From positions 1-64,000 of the forward strand of contig DCCG01000046.1 of NCBI GenBank assembly GCA_002314145.1: a stretch of DNA of 64,000 bases. Direction: 5' to 3'. Under the pieces are notes generated by a model that saw nothing but the letters and a program-made list of their open reading frames with translations, had not been told where the DNA came from and did no database searches. The position numbers were made by a program, and so were the translations under genes. Positions 1 to 8,038 of this stretch are shown here, piece by piece. Origin of the DNA: Thalassolituus sp. UBA1087. GTDB lineage: Bacteria; Pseudomonadota; Gammaproteobacteria; Pseudomonadales; Oceanobacteraceae. The first letter of the stretch is position 1, and each line of letters begins with the position of its first letter.

Positions 1-70
1 GGCCCCTCTATGAGGACAAGGGGCTTTGAAGTTCTCACAAAAGTTCAAATAAAAAATTGTGGGACAACAG

Positions 71-94
71 CGGGCCAAAGCCCGGTTTTTGTTT
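71..94 (+). terminator. possible rho-independent terminator
   Basis: A 5-bp GC stem (CGGGC, loop CAAA, GCCCG) is followed by GTTTTTGTTT on the + strand. It would end a rightward transcript entering from outside the window. The T-tract is poor in the leftward direction, so it serves the chemoreceptor gene less well. Short stem, so only moderately supported. Confidence 0.45.
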
Positions 95-116
95 CTCCGA
101 ATGCACCGCCGGTGTG

Positions 117-1745
117 TCAGAGGGTAAAGCTCGATACTTCCTGTTTCAGGCTGGCGGACTGTGAATGCAGTTCGTCCACGGCCCGGGCAATGGAATCGGT
201 ACTTTGGGAGCCCTGACTGCTGAGGTCTTTGGCGCTGGTCAGGTTGGAGTTGATGTTATTAATAACGGAGGTCTGTTCTTCAATGGCGGAAGCGACCTGC
301 AGAATACGGTCACTGATACTGACCATAAGGTCGGAGACAGCGCTGATATTCTCTTCAGACTGAGTGGCGTACTCGACCGTTTTAACGGCTTTTTCCTGAC
401 TCTGATTCATGGTTTCCACAGCGCGGTTAACACCGGCGCGGAGCTTTTCAATCATCACGTTAATATCGCCGGTGGACTGCTGTGTCTTACTGGCCAGGGT
501 ACGTACTTCATCAGCAACAACCGCGAATCCACGGCCCTGTTCACCGGCCCGTGCTGCTTCAATGGCGGCGTTCAATGCCAGCAGGTTGGTTTGCTCTGCA
601 ATACCTTTGATGACATCAAGTACCGAGGCAATATTGGTGGTTTCTGCCACCAGTTCCTGAATAACTTCGCCGGAATGATTAACATTGTCGGCCAGCGCCT
701 GAATTTCTGCCATCGCATGGCGGAACTGTCCACTGACTTCCGTGGCTGTTTTATCAGCGGTTTTCGCTTCGTCCGATACCTGTTGTGTATTGGATGAGAC
801 TTCTTCAATGGCCAGACCCATTTCATGGTTGGCCGTGGCCACGGTATCCATCAGTCCGGCGTAATCTGTGCTGATGCGCTGGCTGTCGTTGGCCGTGCTT
901 TTCAGACCATCACTGGTTGAGCTCAGGCCGTTGGCTACCTGCTGAATTGTACCGATCATCTGCTGCATGCCACTGATAAAGCGGTTGAAATTGTGACTCA
1001 TGACACCGATCTCGTCTTTGCCCAGGTCCGGCATGCGGATGGTGAGATCGCCTTTGCCTTCCGCCATCTGGCCGAGCACGGCACTGAGTTGATTGACCGG
1101 GCCGGTAATCAGGCGCGGGAAAAACACAGCGACCACAACAGCAATAACCAGCGCGACCAGTAACAGTGTGAAAATCGTTGTCATGGTGGCTGCTTTTGCC
1201 GCCTGTGCACTTTCGGTCAGACGCGCAGCTTCTTTGCCGATATTTTCACCCAGGCTGTCGAGGATTTCGCGGATAGCTTCGAATTCCTGTTCCAGACTGG
1301 TAGTACTGATTTCCGCAGCGGCCGTAACGGAAATAAAACCTTTCATTGAGCGGTCGACAAGTTGTTCAGTTTTCGGGCGCCATTCATTAAATGCCTGCAG
1401 AAAATCCTGAGCCAGCTGTTTGGTTTCGTCAGAAATATCCAGAGTCTGCAGACGGGTCAGGCGTTCCTGTACCTGATCAAGGTTTTCTTTATGCATTTCG
1501 ACAAACAGTTCTTCCATGGTGCCGAGCGCCAGAGTACGTTCGGCGATCTGGGCCTGATACAGATCACGGTCCGCATTCAGTACCAGCTGCAGTGCAGGCA
1601 GATATTCGTTGTTAATATGGCCATAGTCTTTTGTAATACTCTGTAATGCACTGAGCTGAACATAAGATAATACTGCAAGCAGTATTACCAGTACGGCAAT
1701 GGGTGTAATCAGTTTTTTAGCCAGGCTAAGGTCAGACCACTTCAT
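117..1745 (-). CDS. methyl-accepting chemotaxis protein
   Basis: A transmembrane chemoreceptor that passes ligand signals to CheA/CheW. The 542-residue protein has a first membrane helix near residues 11-30, a periplasmic helical sensor region of about 160 residues, a second membrane helix near 190-211, and a HAMP segment (ITGPVNQLSAVLGQMAEG) just after it. The long cytoplasmic coiled coil carries the diagnostic hairpin tip (EQTNLLALNAAIEAARAGEQ) near 380-400. The C terminus ends SSFTL and has no CheR/CheB-tethering pentapeptide. GGAGG lies 5 nt before the ATG. The ligand cannot be read from sequence. No che genes are adjacent, so this is an orphan receptor. Confidence 0.95.
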   Translation of the reverse strand: MKWSDLSLAKKLITPIAVLVILLAVLSYVQLSALQSITKDYGHINNEYLPALQLVLNADRDLYQAQIAERTLALGTMEELFVEMHKENLDQVQERLTRLQTLDISDETKQLAQDFLQAFNEWRPKTEQLVDRSMKGFISVTAAAEISTTSLEQEFEAIREILDSLGENIGKEAARLTESAQAAKAATMTTIFTLLLVALVIAVVVAVFFPRLITGPVNQLSAVLGQMAEGKGDLTIRMPDLGKDEIGVMSHNFNRFISGMQQMIGTIQQVANGLSSTSDGLKSTANDSQRISTDYAGLMDTVATANHEMGLAIEEVSSNTQQVSDEAKTADKTATEVSGQFRHAMAEIQALADNVNHSGEVIQELVAETTNIASVLDVIKGIAEQTNLLALNAAIEAARAGEQGRGFAVVADEVRTLASKTQQSTGDINVMIEKLRAGVNRAVETMNQSQEKAVKTVEYATQSEENISAVSDLMVSISDRILQVASAIEEQTSVINNINSNLTSAKDLSSQGSQSTDSIARAVDELHSQSASLKQEVSSFTL

Positions 1746-1870
1746 TCAGACCTCCGGTCGTTAAATCAGGAAATACCGCGTGGCGCGGTTACTCATTCAG
1801 ATTAGTTGAGAGTCCGTTTTAAGCAACCTGAATAGCTGGGTTTAGTATTGATATAAATATTATTAAGGCA

Positions 1871-1893
1871 GCCGGGTGTCCCCCGGCCGCGAC
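1871..1893 (-). terminator. weak terminator-like hairpin after the oxygenase gene
   Basis: GCCGGG and CCCGGC arms with a 5-nt loop lie just past the stop of the leftward 2OG-Fe(II) oxygenase gene. Only a broken T-tract (TGCCTTAATAAT on the minus strand) follows, so termination is uncertain. Confidence 0.3.
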
Positions 1894-1917
1894 TGTCTGA
1901 CAGTTGAAAGAGGGGCC

Positions 1918-2583
1918 TCAGGCCGGAGGGTCTGAACGTAAATAATGGCTGCTGTTGAGACGGTACCAGCCGGCGATACTGTAGCGGTCACGTTCTGCGG
2001 CCAGTACCTCGTGAGGAAATTCTTCACTTAAGAAAACAACCAGGGTGCCGAACCTGGGGAGGACCCTGGTCAGTTCCGGCTGTTCTCCATGACCGTGATA
2101 CATAACCAGCTCGCCATGGTGCCGGGTTTGCCAATCGGGATTCAGGTAGAGCACGGTGGTCAGAATACGGTTGGCCTGACCTTTAAAAGCATCCTGATGT
2201 TTTTTATAAAAATCCCCCGGCCGGTAGTGTGCAAAGTGGCATTCGTAACTGAATAATCCAAGAAACAGTTCCCGGTTGAGAAACTGTTGCAGATTATATG
2301 CAAAAGTCAGCCAGGATTGTTCATGCGGGTTATCGTTAGTTAACCAGTGGATGCGGTCACGCCGCACAAATGCATTCAGCTGATGGTCCTGAAGGCGGCC
2401 GGTACCGGCCCGCTGAAATTCGTCTGTGTCCATATTGGCGAGACGATACAGCAATCCGGATGAAAGACGCACGGGAACCGCATCCCGTTGTACAGAATAA
2501 CCCTGCTGGCGGATGTCAGCCGCAATATCAGTGAACAGTGCTGACTGAGCAGCATCCGCCAGCGTCTCATGAACGGGATTCAC
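1918..2583 (-). CDS. 2OG-Fe(II) oxygenase family protein
   Basis: A 221-residue non-haem iron dioxygenase of the prolyl-4-hydroxylase-like group. The iron triad is visible: H and D in KKHQDAF near residues 129-131 and the distal H in FPHEVL near 190. An Arg about ten residues later (RDRYSIAGWYR) is the expected 2-oxoglutarate anchor. The family hydroxylates protein side chains or small molecules; the substrate is not predictable here. The reading frame opens with GTG and no nearby ATG, and the best purine tract (AGGAC) is 13 nt away, so the start is less certain than the domain call. It appears to be a single-gene unit. Confidence 0.85.
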   Translation of the reverse strand: MNPVHETLADAAQSALFTDIAADIRQQGYSVQRDAVPVRLSSGLLYRLANMDTDEFQRAGTGRLQDHQLNAFVRRDRIHWLTNDNPHEQSWLTFAYNLQQFLNRELFLGLFSYECHFAHYRPGDFYKKHQDAFKGQANRILTTVLYLNPDWQTRHHGELVMYHGHGEQPELTRVLPRFGTLVVFLSEEFPHEVLAAERDRYSIAGWYRLNSSHYLRSDPPA

Positions 2584-2694
2584 GGTATGTTGTCGTCCTG
2601 AAAAAAGGGAAGCGGTTTTTACGCTATTTCAGGCACTGAGAAAAACGAAATATATTACTGGTGTGGATAAAATATCCTGCATGCCGGGCGGGGG

Positions 2695-3318
2695 TTACCC
2701 CGCCCAGATCACCGACACCGCCAATATCAGGAACAGCGCGCTGGTCAGATAACGCGCCAGATGCAGTGGCATACGACGCATCAGCCGCTCACCAAAATAA
2801 ATAACCGGAATATTAGCCGCCAGCATTCCCAGTGTGGTACCTGCTGTCACCCAGAAAACGGAGCTGTATTCCGCGCCCAGCAGTACGGTGGCGACCTGTG
2901 TTTTGTCGCCTATTTCGGCAACAAAAAATAATGCACAGGTCGCCAGAAAAGCGCCCCATGCTTCATGGGTATTGGTTTCGTCATCTTCTTTATCCGGAAT
3001 CAGAACCCAGAGCGCCATCAGTGCGAAGCCGGCTGCTAATATCCATTCAATATGATGGTCATCTGCCCATTGCTGCAGAGACTGTTCCAGCCATACACCC
3101 AGCCAGGCGGATAACGCATGATTGAGCAGAGTCGCGAGCAGTATACCCATGACAATCGCGGGCTTGTTACGGAAGCGCAGGGTCAGCAGCAGAGAAAGTA
3201 GCTGGGTTTTGTCGCCTATTTCAGCAACGGCAACAATCACTGTGGAGGTCAGCAGGGTGGAAACGGCAGAAGGCGAATCGGCGAGGGTATGGCTCAGGCT
3301 ATGGATCAGGTCAGTCAT
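2695..3318 (-). CDS. TMEM165/Gdt1 family manganese exporter
   Basis: A 207-residue inner-membrane protein with six predicted helices arranged as two homologous halves. Each half carries the signature ExGD(K/R)(T/S): EIGDKTQLL near residue 33 and EIGDKTQVA near 135. These acidic motifs form the cation site of the UPF0016/Gdt1 family, whose bacterial members (MneA type) export Mn2+. A linker of about 25 residues rich in Asp, Glu and Thr (PDKEDDETNTHEA) lies between the halves. The leader upstream has a yybP-ykoY-like riboswitch, which independently supports manganese as substrate. Monocistronic. Confidence 0.9.
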   Translation of the reverse strand: MTDLIHSLSHTLADSPSAVSTLLTSTVIVAVAEIGDKTQLLSLLLTLRFRNKPAIVMGILLATLLNHALSAWLGVWLEQSLQQWADDHHIEWILAAGFALMALWVLIPDKEDDETNTHEAWGAFLATCALFFVAEIGDKTQVATVLLGAEYSSVFWVTAGTTLGMLAANIPVIYFGERLMRRMPLHLARYLTSALFLILAVSVIWAG

Positions 3319-3392
3319 GTAATCATTTTCCGGGCGGAATATTTAACCAAAGACAGACAGCAGAATGCCGCCCTGGTCACTCCGGTATCTGT

Positions 3393-3516
3393 CTCAGGTC
3401 TCATCGAACCGGGATCGCAGTGATCCGGGTTCCCGGTGCCATAAGCTTGAGGCTTAATTATGTTGACAGCGGGACCGGCAGGTTGCTTGAACTCAGCCGG
3501 CAGATTACTCCCCCAA
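3393..3516 (-). promoter_or_regulatory. candidate yybP-ykoY (Mn2+) riboswitch
   Basis: On the minus strand the leader of the Gdt1-type gene holds, in order, TTGGGGGAGTA (plus positions 3504-3516), a GC-rich first arm, CTGTCAACATAA (about 3457-3469), a GC-rich second arm with an ACCGGGAACCCGG/CCCGGTT helix, and ATGAGACCT (3396-3404). GGGGAGUA, GUCAACAUA and (U)GAGACC are the conserved elements of the manganese-sensing yybP-ykoY class, in the right order and spacing. A GGGCGG/CCGCCC pair further downstream, next to the GGAAAA Shine-Dalgarno-like tract, could be the expression platform. Boundaries are approximate. Confidence 0.8.
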
Positions 3517-3683
3517 GAGTGGCGCTAATAATATACCAGCACGGCGGCCTTGTCATGACCATCAGAGATTTTTATCCCCGGCGGAAAATTAATTCGATTT
3601 ACCTGACAGCCGGGCGGTGAAACGATGCGTCCCCTGTGAATATGTGCGCATGAATATATCCGCATCATGTCGGGAAGGACGAA

Positions 3684-3863
3684 ATGAGCAGCAGAAAAGA
3701 GCACCACAATGACGAATATTTCGATGACGTCAGTCAGGCAAAAATAAAAGCCCGTGGCCGCAGTGCCGACTACGAAAAAAAGCGCCGGCGGGCAGAGCGG
3801 ATACTTGAACAGGCCAGATTGCGCGATATGCTGGGTTATGATGTTGATTATCCGGATGTCTGA
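3684..3863 (+). CDS. PA3496-like small basic protein
   Basis: A 59-residue gene. AAGGA sits 7 nt upstream of the ATG. The product starts with a short acidic stretch (NDEYFDDVSQ), continues as a highly basic helix (YEKKRRRAERILEQARLRDML) and ends in an acidic tail (YDVDYPDV). This acid-basic-acid pattern and length match the PA3496 family, annotated as putative envelope integrity proteins in pseudomonads. The molecular role is not established. The assignment rests on remembered family composition rather than on a motif. Confidence 0.6.
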   Translation: MSSRKEHHNDEYFDDVSQAKIKARGRSADYEKKRRRAERILEQARLRDMLGYDVDYPDV

Positions 3864-3962
3864 GGGGCTGTTCTGAGGCCTGTTGTATCATCCGTTTATT
3901 TTTAGCCAGGACTTTCTGACTGCAGCATGTCCTGGCCTTATAACCTATGCGGGAGCAATACT

Positions 3963-5039
3963 ATGCTCAGCCAGCCTGCCTTCAGTGATATTTTAAAAGC
4001 CCTGATCCGCTCGCCGTCAGTAGTCGGTGCAGAGCATTCGTTCTTCCGGGTGTTGCAGCGTGAGCTGGAAGAGCGGGGCGCCCGCGTAACCTGGTATGAA
4101 GGTCTGCTGGTGGCGCAGGGCAAAGAACCTGACAGTCTGATGTTATCAGCCCACATTGATCGCCATGGGCTGATCTGTACCGGGCCGGACGAATTTCAGT
4201 ACGCTGCCTTTGTGTCCGGTGGCCGATCTGATCTGCTGGGTAATTCCGTGTCTGAAGAATTAATGAAGACCATCGTTGACCGTTTTACCGGCGAAGATGT
4301 CTTTGCCTATGAACCCTGGTCGGGCGCGTATCGCGGCCAGGGGGCTATCCGCTCGGCTTACATCTGCCCGCAGCGCAACAACCTGATTTTTGAATTATCG
4401 GACATGGCCCACCTGGTGGCCGGTACGCCAGTGGCATTCCGTGACCGGCTGGCGGTGGAAAACGGGCGCCTGAGTGGGCAACTGGATAATGTGCTGACCG
4501 CCGCCATTCTGGTCTTTCTGTTTGAACTGGGATTTACCGGCACTGCGTTTTTTACCGCTCAGGAGGAGGCTGGCCGCAGCTGGCGTTATCTGCTGGAGTG
4601 GTTCCGCCGTTTTGGCGGTTCAACCAACCAGTTACTGGTGGTGGATACCAGCCCGTACCCGGATACAGACGCAGCGGAGCAACAACAGGTGGTACTGCGG
4701 CACAGTGATGCCAATGCCGCTTTCAACCAGTCATTGACCACGCGTCTGGCGGATCAGTGCGGGAATCTTGGTATCAGTTACCACTTTAAGGATGATTATA
4801 TCCGTGTGCAGAATGAACAGCTGGCCGCTGCCGGGCAACCGTTAAAGTCACTGGGCAGTACGGAAATGGGGCGCATTATTGCTGCCTCCGGTGGGCTGGT
4901 TGACGGTACAACCCTGCAGATTCCCACCACGGGATACCATACAATGCATGAAACCGCGGCCATCAGTGCCTGCCAAGCGTTTTTACAGCTGATATGCGCG
5001 CTCGCCGATCTTCCCTGTCCATCACCGGAGGCCGGATAA
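3963..5039 (+). CDS. M42 family metallopeptidase
   Basis: A 358-residue cytosolic dinuclear-metal aminopeptidase-like enzyme of the M42 (glutamyl aminopeptidase/FrvX) family. Metal and catalytic residues are visible in order: H and D in LSAHIDRHG, D in GQLDNVL, the Glu pair in TAQEEAGR, D in VVDTSPY, and a late H in TGYHTMHE. I start it at the ATG preceded by GGGAGC (spacing 6) rather than at an upstream in-frame ATG that lacks a ribosome site and adds 12 unlikely residues. The next gene begins 3 nt after the stop, so they are probably co-transcribed. Peptide specificity cannot be read. Confidence 0.85.
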   Translation: MLSQPAFSDILKALIRSPSVVGAEHSFFRVLQRELEERGARVTWYEGLLVAQGKEPDSLMLSAHIDRHGLICTGPDEFQYAAFVSGGRSDLLGNSVSEELMKTIVDRFTGEDVFAYEPWSGAYRGQGAIRSAYICPQRNNLIFELSDMAHLVAGTPVAFRDRLAVENGRLSGQLDNVLTAAILVFLFELGFTGTAFFTAQEEAGRSWRYLLEWFRRFGGSTNQLLVVDTSPYPDTDAAEQQQVVLRHSDANAAFNQSLTTRLADQCGNLGISYHFKDDYIRVQNEQLAAAGQPLKSLGSTEMGRIIAASGGLVDGTTLQIPTTGYHTMHETAAISACQAFLQLICALADLPCPSPEAG

Positions 5040-5042
5040 ACA

Positions 5043-5414
5043 ATGCACGAAGCACTGCCATTGCCCGCCACAGATCAGGAAGCGGAAATGGCTTTCCTGT
5101 TCCCCTCTGGCCGCAGTTCCCGGTTACCTTGTCTGGTGTATGAAACCGCCAGAGATTTCCTCTCCGCACCGCGTCAGTACTGCCTGTTAGAGTTTGACGC
5201 TGACGCCTGGCTGACATCCGCTTCAGACCCAGGTGAAGCACTGGAATACGGACTGCATACAGAGGCTGGTGAAGAGGGGTTAACCCGGCTGATTTTCAAC
5301 TGGCCGGACCGTTGTGTGGAGGTTATCTGCCAGCAGGTCAGTGTGCTGATGCAGACCAGCCATGAAGCCAGTGCCATGGACGTTATCGGGCTCTGGCTAC
5401 AGTCAGGGAAATGA
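5043..5414 (+). CDS. hypothetical protein, peptidase partner gene
   Basis: A 123-residue soluble acidic protein with no signal peptide or membrane helix. I do not recognise the family. Its start is 3 nt past the stop of the M42 peptidase gene, with GGAGG about 12 nt upstream inside that gene, so the two are translationally close and likely one operon. The only notable feature is a central hydrophobic core (RLIFNWPDRCVEVICQQVSVL). Its stop codon is directly followed, with no spacer, by the stop of the opposing parvulin gene. Confidence 0.6.
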   Translation: MHEALPLPATDQEAEMAFLFPSGRSSRLPCLVYETARDFLSAPRQYCLLEFDADAWLTSASDPGEALEYGLHTEAGEEGLTRLIFNWPDRCVEVICQQVSVLMQTSHEASAMDVIGLWLQSGK

Positions 5415-5720
5415 TTATTCGTCGACCAGCAGGGTCCGTTCGGGCTTATCCGTTACTTTCAGTATGTGATAACCAAACGTCGTTTTAACCGGACCACAAT
5501 ACAGTGATTCGTCATCATGGCCGGCCAGGGCTTTAAGTAACTCAGCCGGCAGCTGGTCGGTATTGTGGTAACCGGCAAAGCCCTGCTGTCTGGCGGACGG
5601 ACAGGCCGAGTATTCACTGGCCAGCTCCGCAAAGTCTGCGCCCAGTGACAGTTCCTTCATAACGTCATTGGCCAGTAGCGGGCTTTTCAGCAGAATATGG
5701 TGCAGGGCAAGTGTGCTCAT
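5415..5720 (-). CDS. parvulin-type peptidyl-prolyl isomerase (PpiC-like)
   Basis: A 101-residue single-domain rotamase. It has the parvulin fold markers: LHHILLKS at the N terminus, ADFAELASEYSACPSA with the conserved Ser/Ala-Cys region, GFAGYHNTDQLP, and the C-terminal TTFGYHILKV with the active-site His. There is no signal peptide, so it acts in the cytosol like E. coli PpiC (93 residues). It accelerates cis-trans isomerisation of peptidyl-prolyl bonds. The stop codon abuts that of the converging upstream gene exactly. Confidence 0.9.
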   Translation of the reverse strand: MSTLALHHILLKSPLLANDVMKELSLGADFAELASEYSACPSARQQGFAGYHNTDQLPAELLKALAGHDDESLYCGPVKTTFGYHILKVTDKPERTLLVDE

Positions 5721-5761
5721 AACAGATCCGGTTCATTCACAGGGTGTTCCCTGAGTTTAGT

Positions 5762-6268
5762 TTATGAACGGGATTTTTCGAGCAGAATGCCGGCCGTGAC
5801 GGAGCACAGACAAAAGCCCAGAAACCAGTAAAAGCCCGGCTGCAGGGTTGCCGACACTTCGGCCGTTGCCTGGGCGGTAAAAAACGCGACCAGCATCGCG
5901 ATGACAAAGACATCCGCCATCGACCATTTGCCCAGCACGGCGATTACTTTCCACAGCCCCGGTTGGCGGCTGAACCAGGCCGTCAGAATCAGGGCCAGCT
6001 TGAGCAGCGGAATAATCACTGAGAAAGAGAGGATCATCACGCTGACCAGCGTGTAATCCAGTTCGTGCAGTTTGCTGACGGTTTGCCAGACAGAACGGGT
6101 TTCGTGAAACAGGCTGGTGGATATACCAAACATCCGGAGGCTGGCATCCACCGTCATAATAGGCTGGGTGACCCCGGGCCAGAGTAGCAGAAAGCTGCCC
6201 AGCGTGAGCACAAGGCCGGCCTTCTGAGCCAGACTGTGCGGCTGGCCGGCAGCATTCCCGGGCTTCAT
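5762..6268 (-). CDS. PqiA-like (paraquat-inducible protein A) membrane protein
   Basis: A 168-residue inner-membrane protein with four predicted helices and the PqiA-family stretch GKWSMADVFVIAMLVAF near residues 112-128. Full-length PqiA carries two such units and usually zinc-ribbon cysteines; this is a single-unit, Cys-knuckle-free short form. Its ATG overlaps the minE stop as ATGA, so translation is coupled to minE and it is the last gene of the min operon. PqiA proteins belong to the MCE lipid-trafficking systems (PqiABC, LetAB), but no MCE gene is nearby. Confidence 0.8.
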   Translation of the reverse strand: MKPGNAAGQPHSLAQKAGLVLTLGSFLLLWPGVTQPIMTVDASLRMFGISTSLFHETRSVWQTVSKLHELDYTLVSVMILSFSVIIPLLKLALILTAWFSRQPGLWKVIAVLGKWSMADVFVIAMLVAFFTAQATAEVSATLQPGFYWFLGFCLCSVTAGILLEKSRS

Positions 6269-6516
6269 TGGTCAGGCAGGGTAACGTTCAGCTCCAGTAC
6301 GGATGTACTGCCCTGATTTTCCAGGCTGACGTTAATATCGTCGTCACCGATCGGCACGTATTTGCGGATAACGGCCAGCAATTCCTGCTGCATCTGTGGC
6401 AGGTAATCCGGGCCGTTGTTACGTGCCCGGTCATGGGCAACCAGAATCTGCAGGCGTTCTCTGGCGACGGATGCGCTGGTTTTCTGCTCCTTGCGGAAAT
6501 AGTCCATTAAACTCAT
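6265..6516 (-). CDS. minE: cell division topological specificity factor MinE
   Basis: An 83-residue MinE. It stimulates the MinD ATPase and sets up pole-to-pole oscillation of the Min system. Seen: the N-terminal membrane-targeting and anti-MinCD helix (MSLMDYFRKEQKTSASVARERLQILVAHDR, split as a motif of Leu and Arg residues), then the topological domain with ELLAVIRKYVPI and the C-terminal beta strands (NVSLENQGSTSVLELNVTLP). Length is normal (E. coli 88). It starts 3 nt after minD and overlaps the pqiA-like gene. Confidence 0.97.
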   Translation of the reverse strand: MSLMDYFRKEQKTSASVARERLQILVAHDRARNNGPDYLPQMQQELLAVIRKYVPIGDDDINVSLENQGSTSVLELNVTLPDQ

Positions 6517-6519
6517 ACA

Positions 6520-7326
6520 TCAACCCCCAAAGACACGTTTCAGGAAGCCTTTTTTCTGTTTTTCCAGAAAACGGTGGGGCAGGTCTTCACCCAGATAGCG
6601 GGCGACGGCATCGGCGTAGGCCTGGCCGGCATCGCTGTCGGCGTCATGCACCACAGGAACGCCCTGGTTGGAGGCTTTCAGTACCGCTTCCGACTCGGGA
6701 ATCACGCCCAGCAGCGGAATCGCCAGAATGTCTTCCACATCATTGACCGACAACATTTCGCCACGCTCTACGCGATCCGGATTGTAGCGGGTGAGCAGCA
6801 GGTGTTCTTTGACACTCTTGCCCTGTTCAGCCATACGCGACTTGCTCTGCAGGATACCGATAATACGATCCGAGTCACGTACGGAAGACACTTCAGGGTT
6901 GGTGACGATGACTGCTTCTTCGGCAAAGTAGAGCGCCATCTGAGCACCGTGTTCAATGCCTGCAGGAGAATCGCAGACGATGTAGTCGAAATCTTTGCCC
7001 AGTTCATCCAGCACTTTGGAAACACCCTCATGGGTGAGGGCATCTTTATCCCGTGTCTGGGAAGCCGGCAGAACAAACAGGTTATCGAGGCGTTTGTCTT
7101 TGATCAGCGATTGTTTCAGGGAGGATTCGCCCTGAACAACGTTGACAAAATCGTAGACCACGCGGCGTTCACAACCCATCACCAGATCGAGGTTACGCAG
7201 ACCTACATCAAAATCGATAACAACGGTTTTATGTCCTTTCATTGCCAGTGCGGCAGCAAACGCTGCACTGGTGGTGGTTTTACCCACTCCGCCTTTACCG
7301 GAGGTGACAACAATTATTTTTGCCAA
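6520..7326 (-). CDS. minD: septum site-determining protein MinD
   Basis: A 268-residue membrane-associated ATPase that recruits MinC to the poles. The deviant Walker A (SGKGGVGKTTTSA) is at residues 10-22, the Walker B-like VIDFDVGLRNLDL near 35-47, and the C-terminal amphipathic membrane anchor (FLKRVFGG). I choose the TTG that gives AKIIVV as second to seventh residues, as in other MinD proteins; AGGGA lies 9 nt upstream. An earlier in-frame TTG would add eight residues with no ribosome site. Sits between minC and minE. Confidence 0.96.
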   Translation of the reverse strand: MAKIIVVTSGKGGVGKTTTSAAFAAALAMKGHKTVVIDFDVGLRNLDLVMGCERRVVYDFVNVVQGESSLKQSLIKDKRLDNLFVLPASQTRDKDALTHEGVSKVLDELGKDFDYIVCDSPAGIEHGAQMALYFAEEAVIVTNPEVSSVRDSDRIIGILQSKSRMAEQGKSVKEHLLLTRYNPDRVERGEMLSVNDVEDILAIPLLGVIPESEAVLKASNQGVPVVHDADSDAGQAYADAVARYLGEDLPHRFLEKQKKGFLKRVFGG

Positions 7327-7368
7327 AGCCGTATTTCCCTGAAATATCAATGTGTGGCGCAGTATTTA

Positions 7369-8037
7369 TCAAACACTGGCTATGTTCAAGTTACCATCAG
7401 TGAGACTGATCACAACGCTTTTCTGATGTTCATCCGGCGGCGTTTCGAACAACCGGTACTGACCGGCGATGGCGACCAGTTCTGCATCAAACTGCTGACA
7501 GCCAATAACGGCACTTTGTTCACCTTTAACCCCGGCCAGGGCACGTCCGCGCAGCGCACCATAAATGTGGATATCACCGGTGGCGAGTACTTCAGCCCCG
7601 GCACTGACCATGCCGAGAATTATCAGATCGCCATCGGTAAACAGCTGTTGGCCGGAGCGGATATTGCCGGTATGAATTTTCACACTGCGGCTGGGGAGCG
7701 TGGCTTCCGCCGGCGCTTCGGCACTGGTTTTACGGGCGCTGGCCTTGCCCAGATCCGCAAGGCCGGCTTCTTCGCACTGGGCTTGCCAGGATGGGTCACA
7801 GTTGCGCACCGCCACGGGCAATAAACCATTGGCCCGGCAGAGGCCGGTTAACTGCGCTATCGACAGCTGGTCAGCGTCCAGCGCCTGCAGATCCAGAATG
7901 CAGGGCAGATTGGTAAACAGGGCAGGGGCTTCATTTTTTTTCTGCGTCAGTACCGATTCTATGGCGCTGATATCGGACGTACTGAACTGCAGTATGGTCA
8001 GCGGAACGGATCCGGCTTTCAGGCTGACAGCGGCCAT
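7369..8037 (-). CDS. minC: septum site-determining protein MinC
   Basis: A 222-residue FtsZ assembly inhibitor. The N-terminal domain covers residues 1 to about 100, and after an Ala/Pro-rich linker (KASARKTSAEAPAEAT) comes the C-terminal beta-helix that binds MinD (HTGNIRSGQQLFTDGDLIIL, VSAGAEVLATGDIHIYG, GRALAGVKG). I prefer the ATG at MAAVSLKAG: it starts 1 nt past the stop of the HopJ-like gene, while a longer frame would overlap that gene by 32 nt. Confidence 0.95.
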   Translation of the reverse strand: MAAVSLKAGSVPLTILQFSTSDISAIESVLTQKKNEAPALFTNLPCILDLQALDADQLSIAQLTGLCRANGLLPVAVRNCDPSWQAQCEEAGLADLGKASARKTSAEAPAEATLPSRSVKIHTGNIRSGQQLFTDGDLIILGMVSAGAEVLATGDIHIYGALRGRALAGVKGEQSAVIGCQQFDAELVAIAGQYRLFETPPDEHQKSVVISLTDGNLNIASV

Positions 8038-8038
8038 A

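Noticed and set aside
165..797. A 210-codon rightward frame opposite the chemoreceptor gene
   Set aside because: Shadow of the conserved chemoreceptor signalling domain; no family features or ribosome site.
3420..3620. A 66-codon rightward frame across the Gdt1 leader
   Set aside because: It overlaps the structured riboswitch candidate on the other strand and lacks a ribosome site.
6574..7824. A 416-codon rightward open frame opposite minD and minC
   Set aside because: It lies wholly antisense to two unmistakable genes, has no ribosome site and a composition typical of a shadow frame.
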